Assembly: GCA_900768815.1 (NCBI GenBank)
Contig: CAAGEE010000017.1
Span: 31,809-95,808, forward strand
Length of the DNA stretch: 64,000 nucleotides
DNA from: Bacilli bacterium
GTDB lineage: Bacteria > Bacillota_I > Bacilli_A > RF39 > UBA660
Direction of reading: 5' to 3'
The number at the start of each line of letters is the position of its first letter. The first letter of the stretch is position 1. A program made the position numbers and the translations under genes. Shown piece after piece: positions 41,320-49,700 of the stretch. The notes below the pieces were generated by a model. It did no database searches, was not told the origin of the DNA, and worked only from the letters and a program-made list of their open reading frames with translations.

Positions 41320-41418
41320 ATGAAAACAAAAACTTTCATTATAAAGTTTTTACACTCTCTTTCTATCATTTTATTACTAATCATAATTTTGATCCTTGTA
41401 ATAAAAAAAGGCACTTAA
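41320..41418 (+). CDS. 32-residue hydrophobic peptide, candidate type I toxin
   Basis: The ATG at 41320 follows AAAGGAGG and encodes MKTKTFIIKFLHSLSIILLL, nine further hydrophobic residues, KKGT and TAA. A basic start, a single membrane helix and a basic end are the usual build of type I toxins such as Fst, Ldr and TxpA, though I see no specific family signature. The last codons lie in the 83-bp repeat, so a convergent minus-strand RNA from that repeat would pair with the end of the message, as RatA does with txpA. Confidence 0.65.
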   Translation: MKTKTFIIKFLHSLSIILLLIIILILVIKKGT

Positions 41419-41484
41419 TTCGTAAGAATTAAATGTCATCCACACAATAGGTAGACATTTAGTTAACTAAATGCTTCCTATCTA
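41403..41484 (-). ncRNA. Candidate RNA antitoxin overlapping the toxin 3' end
   Basis: The minus strand has a possible TAATAT -10 element with TTGTAA 17 bases upstream, then about 80 bases ending in a terminator hairpin (stem arms 41410-41421 and 41426-41437) with seven T residues. The RNA would pair perfectly with the 3' end and untranslated region of the toxin message. Confidence 0.55.
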
Positions 41485-41488
41485 AATA
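41406..41488. repeat. 83-bp perfect direct repeat, copy 2
   Basis: Second copy of the 41101-41183 repeat. Its first bases encode the last codons of the toxin candidate. Confidence 0.97.
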
Positions 41489-41545
41489 TTAGCATAATAA
41501 GTCAACACTTACAAGTAAAACTCGAAAAAAGCCTCACCTAAAGAA

Positions 41546-41566
41546 AAAAAGTCTTTCGACTTTATT
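41546..41566 (-). terminator. Terminator of the Tyr-rich protein gene
   Basis: On the minus strand AAAGTC, GAAA loop, GACTTT and a T run follow the stop codon of the gene at 41562. Confidence 0.65.
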
Positions 41567-41825
41567 GATAATAGTAGTTATTACTAAAACTATTGTAACC
41601 ATATGGGTAATAAGGTACTGGATATACTGGATAATATGGATAAACTTTATTAGGATTCATATTATTTATTTGATTGTTATTAGCAATGCCATATCCCAGT
41701 GCTGTTCCGGCTAGCCCTCCAACAACAAAAGGTGCCCAAAAGAATCTTTCTCCATTGTTATTATAGGAATAAACAGGATAGTTTTTATTATTCATACCAT
41801 ACGAAACATTTCTATAAGGATTCAT
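41562..41825 (-). CDS. Small Tyr/Asn/Pro-rich membrane protein, possibly spore-associated
   Basis: The 87-residue protein has an Asn/Tyr-rich start, one hydrophobic segment (FFWAPFVVGGLAGTALGYGI, about residues 28-47) and a tail of Tyr-Pro repeats (VYPYYPVYPVPYYPYGY). Such Tyr- and Pro-rich small proteins are common in spore coats, but no family is recognised with certainty. GGAGG precedes the ATG. Confidence 0.6.
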   Translation of the reverse strand: MNPYRNVSYGMNNKNYPVYSYNNNGERFFWAPFVVGGLAGTALGYGIANNNQINNMNPNKVYPYYPVYPVPYYPYGYNSFSNNYYYQ

Positions 41826-41986
41826 AAAAGTCCCTCCTTATAATAATTTATGAAAAAATCTAAATTATGTTCAAAATTTAAATTCCAAATTCAAATAACA
41901 AAATATTTTCATTGCTAAAAAATAAAACTTTGATATAATAGTCAAGCAACCAAATTTATTGTATAATAAAAATAGAGGTGATACTA

Positions 41987-42709
41987 ATGGAAAGATTACA
42001 AAAAGTAATAGCGGCATCAGGAATAACTTCTCGCCGTAAAGCAGAAGAGTTAATAACAGAAGGCAAAGTAAAAGTAAATGGACAAATAGTAACTGAATTA
42101 GGTACTAAAGTATCTGATAAAGATAAAATTTTAGTTAACAATGAACCAATCACAAAGGAAGTAAAAGAATACTACCTTTTAAATAAACCAAGAGGAGTCT
42201 TAACTACAACATCAGATGATCGTTCTCGTAAAACTGTAGTAGACCTAATCCCAACATCAGCAAGAATTTATCCAGTCGGTAGATTAGACTATGACACAAC
42301 TGGTCTTTTAATTCTAACAAACGATGGAGAATTTGCTAATATTTTAATGCATCCAAGTAATAATATCGAAAAAGTATACATGGCTAAATTAAAAGGCATT
42401 ATTAAAAAAGAACAAATTGAAGCTTTAAAAGAAGGTGTAACTATTGATGAAGCTACAACAGTAGCAGCAAAACGGGTAAAACTAAAAAAGTTTGATCCTA
42501 AAACAAATACTTGTATGGTGCAAATAACAATCTGCGAAGGAAAAAATCATCAAGTTAAAAAGATGTTTGCTGCTGTAGGTTTTGATGTTATAAAATTAAA
42601 AAGAGAAAAAGAGGGCTTCTTCGACTTAAAAAATCTTCAATCTGGTGAATTTAGAAAACTAACACCAAAAGAAGTAAAAAGAGTCTATGGTCTAGAAGAA
42701 AATAAATAA
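41987..42709 (+). CDS. rluB: Ribosomal large subunit pseudouridine synthase (RluB family)
   Basis: The 240-residue protein has an N-terminal S4 domain (ERLQKVIAASGITSRRKAEEL, shown as its start only) and the RsuA-family catalytic motif VGRLDYDTTGLLILTNDGEF with the aspartate that attacks the base, plus EGKNHQVKKMF. It isomerises uridine in 23S rRNA helix 89. The ATG at 41987 follows AGAGGTGA; the GTG at 41978 lies in that site. RsuA-like 16S specificity is less likely in Bacilli. Confidence 0.92.
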   Translation: MERLQKVIAASGITSRRKAEELITEGKVKVNGQIVTELGTKVSDKDKILVNNEPITKEVKEYYLLNKPRGVLTTTSDDRSRKTVVDLIPTSARIYPVGRLDYDTTGLLILTNDGEFANILMHPSNNIEKVYMAKLKGIIKKEQIEALKEGVTIDEATTVAAKRVKLKKFDPKTNTCMVQITICEGKNHQVKKMFAAVGFDVIKLKREKEGFFDLKNLQSGEFRKLTPKEVKRVYGLEENK

Positions 42710-42737
42710 AGAATTCTACCTAAGTAGAACAAAATAA

Positions 42738-42771
42738 AAAGGCATGTTTCAAACTATAAAACATGCTTTTC
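42738..42771. terminator. Bidirectional terminator
   Basis: GCATGTTT and AAACATGC form a stem with A and T runs on either side between rluB and the converging membrane protein gene. Confidence 0.8.
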
Positions 42772-42773
42772 TT

Positions 42774-43325
42774 TTACATAAAAATATCTCTTCTTAATAT
42801 CATAAACACTACTAAAAAAATAACAGCTAAAATTAATGCACTAACAACTAAGTCAAGCAAACTAACAGTCTTACCATTAGCATCTCTTAATATATCTAAA
42901 TAATTATCTGGATTTTCTTTCTTTATTTTTTCAATTCTTTTACTTAAGACTTTCATATAAACCATATTAGCAACAGTTACATAAATAATTCTCATCAAAA
43001 TAAAAAGCACTAGTAATTTAAAATTAATTCCCCCAAAATAATAAGCAAGGGCATATAACAAAAAATCCCCTATAGCAGCACAAATACCTAACAAATTAAA
43101 TCTATTAAAACAAAAATAAAAAGGTCCAGTTAAAAAGACAAATAACTTATTCTCATTGTAACAAACAGTATCAAATCTATCACCCAAATATATTTCTAAA
43201 TCAGATGCATTAGGATTTTTACTTTCTTTAGTAATAACTTTACCATTTACCATATAACCACAATGTAAACACCAAAAGCTATGCATTGGTCTTCCACACT
43301 TAGGACAATTCTTAGGATAGGCCAT
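42774..43325 (-). CDS. Zinc ribbon membrane protein of unknown function
   Basis: The 183-residue protein begins with a zinc ribbon, CPKCGRPMHSFWCLHCG, then about four membrane segments, two before and two after a cytosolic charged stretch KRIEKIKKENPDNYLDIL. The layout resembles DUF2628-type proteins, which are common and uncharacterised. GGAGGGG precedes the ATG at 43325. The PrsW protein at 29.8 kb has a similar ribbon at its other end. Confidence 0.65.
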   Translation of the reverse strand: MAYPKNCPKCGRPMHSFWCLHCGYMVNGKVITKESKNPNASDLEIYLGDRFDTVCYNENKLFVFLTGPFYFCFNRFNLLGICAAIGDFLLYALAYYFGGINFKLLVLFILMRIIYVTVANMVYMKVLSKRIEKIKKENPDNYLDILRDANGKTVSLLDLVVSALILAVIFLVVFMILRRDIFM

Positions 43326-43409
43326 CTTAATCCCCTCCACTATGATAAGTATAAACTATAATTCCTATCTAAACAAGCAAAAAAAACCCACAAAAAAAGA
43401 ATAAATAAA

Positions 43410-43601
43410 TTATTCTTCTACTTTAATAGCACCAGTTGGACAAGCCTCAGCAGCATCTCTAACTGCTTGCTTTTCATCCTCTTGTACTTCTTCTTTTTTT
43501 ACTTCTGATAAACCATTATCACCAATCTCAAAAATACTATCAGCTATAGCACAACAAGCACCACATCCAATACAAGCATCTTCATTAACTTTTACTTTCA
43601 T
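43410..43601 (-). CDS. Small ferredoxin
   Basis: The 63-residue protein has the cluster ligands DACIGCGACCAIA and, near the end, EACPTGAIKV, which together bind a single [4Fe-4S] cluster as in Bacillus Fer. It is a one-cluster electron carrier in the cytoplasm. The ATG at 43601 follows AAGGAGG. Transcribed alone. Confidence 0.93.
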   Translation of the reverse strand: MKVKVNEDACIGCGACCAIADSIFEIGDNGLSEVKKEEVQEDEKQAVRDAAEACPTGAIKVEE

Positions 43602-43719
43602 TTTTATATCCTCCTTAAAAAACATTATATCTAAAATAATCTTTTACGTAAAGAAATAATTACTACTTTTGTTTTTATTTAACTTATGATAAACTAATCT
43701 ATAGTAGAAGGTGATTAGT

Positions 43720-44625
43720 ATGTCAAGTAGAATGGATCGTTACAGGGATAGAGGTGATACAAATACTTATAGTCGTGCAAATAGAAATCAAGAATTGTAT
43801 CAAAACATTGGTAGTAACACAAGAGTAGCTAACCTAACAGATGTAACAAATGCTAACGCTATAGATTTAGACAATGCTTCTAGAATTACAAATACTCGTG
43901 AAGGATATCATCAAATGAAAGAGTTTAGAAAAGATATTACTGTACCAAAAGTAAAAAAAGAACTAGACGACTTTAATTATTTATATCAAACTAGGGAAAA
44001 TAGAATTTATGATGTAAATAGGGTTCTAGAAGAGGCTAGAAAAAATAGAAGAACAGCTGATGATGAAAAGGAAGAAAAACGACGCCTAAAAAATAGTAAC
44101 TATAATATAATTACTAGTCTAAATCCTGAAGAGTTAGAAAAGTATCGCCAAGAAAAGATAAACAGAGTATATCGAGCTAATGATGACGCAAATTCCAATG
44201 ATGATGACATAAAAGAATTAATAAATACTATCGCCTCTAAAACATTGGCTGGTGAAATAGATCAAGCAACAGGAGTTAACTTACTTAGCGACTTAATGGC
44301 AACTAGTATTTTAGATAAAGTAGAAAGACAAAAAGAAGATACCAGTGTTAATCTTGGACTTTCTAGAGAAATTTTAAATAAAGAACAAATAGAGCAAGTA
44401 AATAAACTAGATCAAGAAATAGTAGAAGAAAAAGAAAGAAACCTAAAAGAAGCCGATAGTGATTTCTATACTAGAAGTATGGACTTATCTGATAAAGACT
44501 TTGAAATGGATGAAGAATTTAAAGAAAAATCTCTTCCATTACCTTTAAAGATAATCTTAATATTATTAGTACTTGCCTGTATAGCAGCAGCTGTTTACTT
44601 CATTTGGCAAACTTATTTTAAATAA
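43720..44625 (+). CDS. Uncharacterised tail-anchored protein
   Basis: The 301-residue protein is soluble, highly charged and helical for 270 residues, with a single membrane segment at the end (PLKIILILLVLACIAAAVYF, about 275-294). A helical bundle-like part with KELINTIASKTLAGEIDQAT lies at about 165-205. No family is recognised. It overlaps the next gene by one base, so it forms an operon with two small membrane genes and perhaps the transglutaminase. GTG at 43711 belongs to the ribosome-binding site. Confidence 0.65.
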   Translation: MSSRMDRYRDRGDTNTYSRANRNQELYQNIGSNTRVANLTDVTNANAIDLDNASRITNTREGYHQMKEFRKDITVPKVKKELDDFNYLYQTRENRIYDVNRVLEEARKNRRTADDEKEEKRRLKNSNYNIITSLNPEELEKYRQEKINRVYRANDDANSNDDDIKELINTIASKTLAGEIDQATGVNLLSDLMATSILDKVERQKEDTSVNLGLSREILNKEQIEQVNKLDQEIVEEKERNLKEADSDFYTRSMDLSDKDFEMDEEFKEKSLPLPLKIILILLVLACIAAAVYFIWQTYFK

Positions 44626-44960
44626 TGTTACCTTTAATATATTTTATTTGCTTCTATCTATCTTTACCAGGCTTCTTTGCTAAAGCCGGTTATAGCCCCC
44701 TAAAAGGTCTAATACCAATATATAACATATGTATACTATGCATGATCTTAAAGATAAATCCAATCCTATTAATAATACTAGGACTTGGACTTATCTTTTT
44801 ACCATGTCGCATGTTTGTCGCAACCTTAATAATTATTTTTCTACCATTTTTAATAACTGATGCCTATAGTAGTAATTTTAAAATATCAATTATAACATTT
44901 ATTCTCCCTATTATTATGTATCCCGTTTTAGCATATATAAAAGGTTACTACACGTATTAG
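44625..44960 (+). CDS. Small polytopic membrane protein (DUF5684-like)
   Basis: The 111-residue product has three or four membrane segments and the motif FFAKAGYSPLKGLIPIYN, which resembles the K-A-G-x-x-x-W/G-x-x-x-I-P-I-Y-N motif of DUF5684 proteins. Function unknown. Its ATG overlaps the stop of the previous gene, which indicates coupled translation. Confidence 0.6.
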   Translation: MLPLIYFICFYLSLPGFFAKAGYSPLKGLIPIYNICILCMILKINPILLIILGLGLIFLPCRMFVATLIIIFLPFLITDAYSSNFKISIITFILPIIMYPVLAYIKGYYTY

Positions 44961-44971
44961 GAGAAAGAAAT

Positions 44972-45844
44972 ATGGAATTTTTTAAGAAACATAAAATTAC
45001 AACTATACTTTTATTTATATTATCAATATATATTTACTACTACTACACTAGAATAACTCCCTTAAATAATAATATTGATAAAAGTAGTTATCATTATGTA
45101 AATGAATTATATTACTCAGATGGTAGAATATATAATAATTATCTAACTAAAACAGAAAAGAAGATGTATGACTTATTATTTCAAAGTATTAAAAAAAATA
45201 TTCATACTTTAAACATTAGTATTAATGGTTCGATTTGTAAAGATGAAACAGATTGTTATAAATCAGTTTTAACTGCTTATGATGCTATCTACGTAGATCA
45301 TCCTGAATTACTTGAATTTGGTGGGATAAAAAGAATCTCCATAAAAGATAACAATATGAGAGTAAATATAAGTTATTCTGTTAATCCCTTATTTGCAAAA
45401 ATTGGTACTGAAAAAATCAAAAGAATAGTTTATGATATTAAACAAGCTACTAAGAATATGGATGACATAACTAAAATAGATTATGTATATAACTGGGTTG
45501 CTAAAAATACTCGTTACGATCAAACTTTTACATTTTCTTCTAAAAACCAGTCAGCCTACAGTGCTTTTCTTCATAAAGAAGCAGTCTGTGCTGGATTTGC
45601 TAAAGCTAGTCAAATAATATTTCAAAATATTGGTATAAATTCTTACTGTGTATTAGGTACTTCAACTGGTCCCCATATGTGGAATATTATTGAATACAAA
45701 GGAAAATATTACTATTATGATTCAACAGTAGCAAGTGCAACTTATAAAGATAAATCAGGGCTAATCCAAGAAAAGATGAATTACTATATAATGAATCACA
45801 AAGAGTGGTATCCAGAAGTAGAAACAACAAGGATACGTCCTTAA
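44972..45844 (+). CDS. Membrane-anchored transglutaminase-like protein
   Basis: The 290-residue protein has an N-terminal membrane segment (about 8-25) and an outside transglutaminase-like domain with catalytic cysteine in EAVCAGFAKA (near residue 207), histidine in GPHMWNIIEY and aspartate in YYYDSTVA. Bacterial members act as proteases or in cell-wall cross-linking. It is 12 bases after the DUF5684-like gene with AGGAG. Substrate unknown. Confidence 0.82.
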   Translation: MEFFKKHKITTILLFILSIYIYYYYTRITPLNNNIDKSSYHYVNELYYSDGRIYNNYLTKTEKKMYDLLFQSIKKNIHTLNISINGSICKDETDCYKSVLTAYDAIYVDHPELLEFGGIKRISIKDNNMRVNISYSVNPLFAKIGTEKIKRIVYDIKQATKNMDDITKIDYVYNWVAKNTRYDQTFTFSSKNQSAYSAFLHKEAVCAGFAKASQIIFQNIGINSYCVLGTSTGPHMWNIIEYKGKYYYYDSTVASATYKDKSGLIQEKMNYYIMNHKEWYPEVETTRIRP

Positions 45845-45913
45845 GTAAAATAAAAATAATCTAAAAAACTAAAAAATATATTATAATATATAGAGAGCAG
45901 TGGGAGTGGTTAT

Positions 45914-46744
45914 ATGAATATAAACTTTATAATAAATGATTACATACTAATTTGGAATATCTTATTTCAAGCTTCCGTATCAGAGCCTATATATAAATTA
46001 AAGCAAAGATTATGGGATACTTATAAAGAACAATATAATGATACTTATAAAGATCGTATTACAATACTAAAAGATGTAAAGAATTATATTCCAAATGATG
46101 ATACAATTTATAATATAATGTTAGAGTCAAAAGAATATCAAAAAATAAAAAAAGAAACAGAAAAGTATCGTTTAGAAATAATAAATTTATGGAACAGAAA
46201 AATATCTAATCAAATAAAAAAAATAATTAGAAAAGAAATTTCTGACTATACAGTTTATCTTATTAATGATCGCCTTGATGTATTAGAAATTCCAAACATT
46301 TCTGTAATCGATGTAAAAATTGCTATTTTAGGTAAAGAATTATCAAAAGATGAACCTGAAAAATTGATTATATCTCTTATTGAATCAATTCTAAAAAAAG
46401 AATTAAACACATATAAAGATACAGATAAACTTATTGCTAATGCTATAATTGAATTAGCTATTGAAAATGAACTAGCAACATCTATATCAAATGTTAGTCA
46501 TTACTATTCTAGTGAATCAAAACTAATAAATATAAAAAGACAAATCTATCCATTCTGGTTAATGTATTTAGGAATTTCAAAAGAACAAATGACAAAATAT
46601 ATGAACCGTGATAAAATAGCATTTGACATTGAAAAGTTTCCATACGAAACTAATCTAAAAAATCTAGATATTACAGACTTTATTGATTTCTGTATTCAAA
46701 ACAAAAAAAGAATAATTAGGGAAGAACAATTAGAATTAATATAA
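45914..46744 (+). CDS. Uncharacterised protein upstream of polC
   Basis: The 276-residue protein is not recognised. It is mostly helical and charged, with no signal peptide or clear membrane segment; a YPFWLMYLGISKEQMTKYMN segment lies near residue 215. It ends 16 bases before polC and is probably co-transcribed with it. Nothing in the sequence supports a specific function. Confidence 0.6.
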   Translation: MNINFIINDYILIWNILFQASVSEPIYKLKQRLWDTYKEQYNDTYKDRITILKDVKNYIPNDDTIYNIMLESKEYQKIKKETEKYRLEIINLWNRKISNQIKKIIRKEISDYTVYLINDRLDVLEIPNISVIDVKIAILGKELSKDEPEKLIISLIESILKKELNTYKDTDKLIANAIIELAIENELATSISNVSHYYSSESKLINIKRQIYPFWLMYLGISKEQMTKYMNRDKIAFDIEKFPYETNLKNLDITDFIDFCIQNKKRIIREEQLELI

Positions 46745-46759
46745 TAAAGTGGTGATAGT

Positions 46760-49700
46760 ATGGATGAAAAAATTAAAATATTATTAGATAAAATAAATAT
46801 TGATAAAGATAATTATCAATATTTTTCTGATGCTAAAATTTCTAAAATCAGAATAAATTCAAAAACTGGTAGTTGGAATGTTTTTGTTGAAAAAGAAACT
46901 CTTTTACCTCTGAAAGTATTTGAAGAGTTAGAAGAAAAAAAACACCTATTAGATGAAACAGCTTCTGAAATAGGTTTTATATTTAATATTGAAAATCCAG
47001 ATTTAAACACTTGTAAAGACTACTATCAATATCTTTTAAAATTATTAAAATCAGATTTAAAAGTTCTAGAAATTTATGAAGATTCTCTTCAAATAGAAGA
47101 TGACTTTTTAATACTAGTTGCTAGTAACGAAGTAGAAAAAGAAAGATTAGAATCTTGTCTTTCTAAAATAAATACTTTTTATAGATGTCTAGGTTATAAA
47201 TTTAATATTGATGTAATAATTAGAAAAGAAGAAAACATTCTAGAAGAAATAAAACAAGATTTAATTATTGAAACACCAAGAGTTGAAGAAAAGAAAGAAA
47301 TAAAACAAGAAAGCCAAACTCCAGAGAAAAAGTATCATAAGGAACCAAAAGATCCAAATAGCGTAATTGGACGTGGTATAAAAGAAGATCCCATAAAAAT
47401 AAAAACTCTAATAGGTGAAGACAATAATGTTGTAGTTGAAGGATTTGTCTTTGGAACTGACTATTTTGAGTCATCAAAAACAGACTTTAAAATAATAACT
47501 TTAAAAATAACTGATTATTCTGATAGTATCTATTGTAAAGTTTTCGTAAGAGATGCCGAGGAATATGGTAGACTTTGTAAAGAATTAAAAGCTGGAAATT
47601 GGTTTAAAATTCGGGGTTATACAAAAAATGATCAGTTCTCTAAAGAGTTAGTTTTAAACGCTAGAGATATTGTAAAAGTAGAAAAAGAAGTATCTGTTGT
47701 TAAAGATAATGCTGAAGTAAAAAGAGTAGAGCTACATTGTCATACTAAAATGAGTCAAATGGATGGTCTTGCTGATGAAGAACAAATAGTAAAACAAGCT
47801 ATGAAATGGGGACATAAAGCTATTGCAATCACTGATCACAATGGTGTTCAAGCTTTCCCACATGTCTTCAACCTAGTAACTTCTCATAATAAAAATTTAA
47901 AAGAGGGAGAAGAACCATTTAAAGCCATTTATGGTACAGAGTTAACACTAATAGATGATACTGTAAATATAGTTTTACGTCCTAATAAAGATGTCCTACT
48001 TGATCAAACATACGTTGTTTTTGACTTTGAAACAACTGGTTTTAATGCCGGTGGTGCTGACTCAATTATTGAAATAGGTGCTGTTAAAATTAAAAATGGT
48101 GAAATACTAGAACGTTATGATGAACTAATTAATCCAGGAAGACCACTACCACAAAAAATAATTGATGTAACTAATATTACTGATGCTATGTTAGAAGGCA
48201 AAGATAATGAAGAAAATGCAGTTAAAAGATTTATTGAATGGTATGGAGACTTACCAATGGTTGCTCACAATGCTAAGTTCGATGTATCTTTCCTTGAAAT
48301 GGCTCATAAAAAATACAATTTAGGAAAATTTACTAATCCCGTAATTGATACTCTAGAACTATCAAGAACTATGGATAATACTTATGCTAGACATTCACTA
48401 TCTGCCTTGGTTAAAAGATATGATGTTCCATGGGATGAAGAAGCTCACCATAGAGGAGATTATGATGCTGAAGGAACAGCATTAGTTTTCCATAAAATGT
48501 TAAAGAAATTATCTAATCGTAATATTGAAACAATGGATCAATTAGATAATTTAGTTAGCAAAGATGAAATTCATAAATATGGGCGTGCCCATCACGTAAA
48601 CCTTTTAGCGATCAATCATACGGGTCTAAAAAACTTATTCAAACTAGTATCACTTGCTAATACAGTTTACTTATATAAAACTCCAAGAATCTTACGTAGT
48701 GAAATAGAAAAAAATAGAGAAGGACTTCTAGTAGGATCAGGTTGCTACGAAAGTGAAGTATTTAAAGAAGCAACATCTAAAAGTGAAGATGAATTATCAA
48801 ACATTATTAGATTCTATGACTATGTAGAAGTTCAGCCCCTAGAGTGCTATGGACACCTAATTCAAACTGGTGACTTTGCTAATGAAGTTGAATTAGCTGC
48901 CAACATTGAAAAGATAATCAGAGTAACTGAAGAGGCTGGTAAAATAATGGTCGCAACAGGTGATGTTCACCATATTAAAAGAGATGACAAAATTTATCGT
49001 GAAATAATAGTTAATCAAAAAGTACCAGGTGGAGGACGCCATCCACTTGCAAAATCAAGTATTAAAGAAATTCCATCTCAACATTTCCGTACAACAGATG
49101 AAATGCTAGATGACTTTAAATTCTTAGACAAAGAAACTGCCTATCGTATCGTTGTAGAAAATCCAAATAAAATAGCCGACATGGTTGAAATAATTGAAGT
49201 AATACCAGATACCGGTGGTATACCATTCTCCCCAAGAGTTAAAAGTGATGATGGAAAAAGTTACCTAGATTGTCCAGCGGTAGTTACCGACTTAGTTTAC
49301 ACAAAAGCTGCCGATTGGTATGGAAACCCATTACCATACTACATAGAAGAACGTATCGCAACTGAACTCTATGGTGATATTGTTTTAAAAATAACAAAAG
49401 AACGCCTACAAGCAACCCTATCAGGCGATGAATTAGAAAAAGTAGCTCATCAAGAACTACATGATACTATTGTAAAAGGTTTTGATAACGTTAAAAGTAT
49501 CGTAAGAGAATATGTCAAAAAAACTTCAGAAGAAGAATTAGATGAAAAAGCTTTAGAAAAGCAAGCAAAAAAAGTATTAGGTGGTATTATCGGTGGAGGA
49601 TTCGATCCGATTTACTTAATTGCTCAACGTTTAGTTAAACACTCAAATGATGAAGGTTATTTAGTTGGTTCCCGTGGTTCTGTAGGTTCAAGTTTTGTCG

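Noticed and set aside
41101..41488. CRISPR-like repeats
   Set aside because: Only two copies of 83 bases, about 220 bases apart, with a gene between them and no cas genes. The terminator hairpins fit small RNA genes better.
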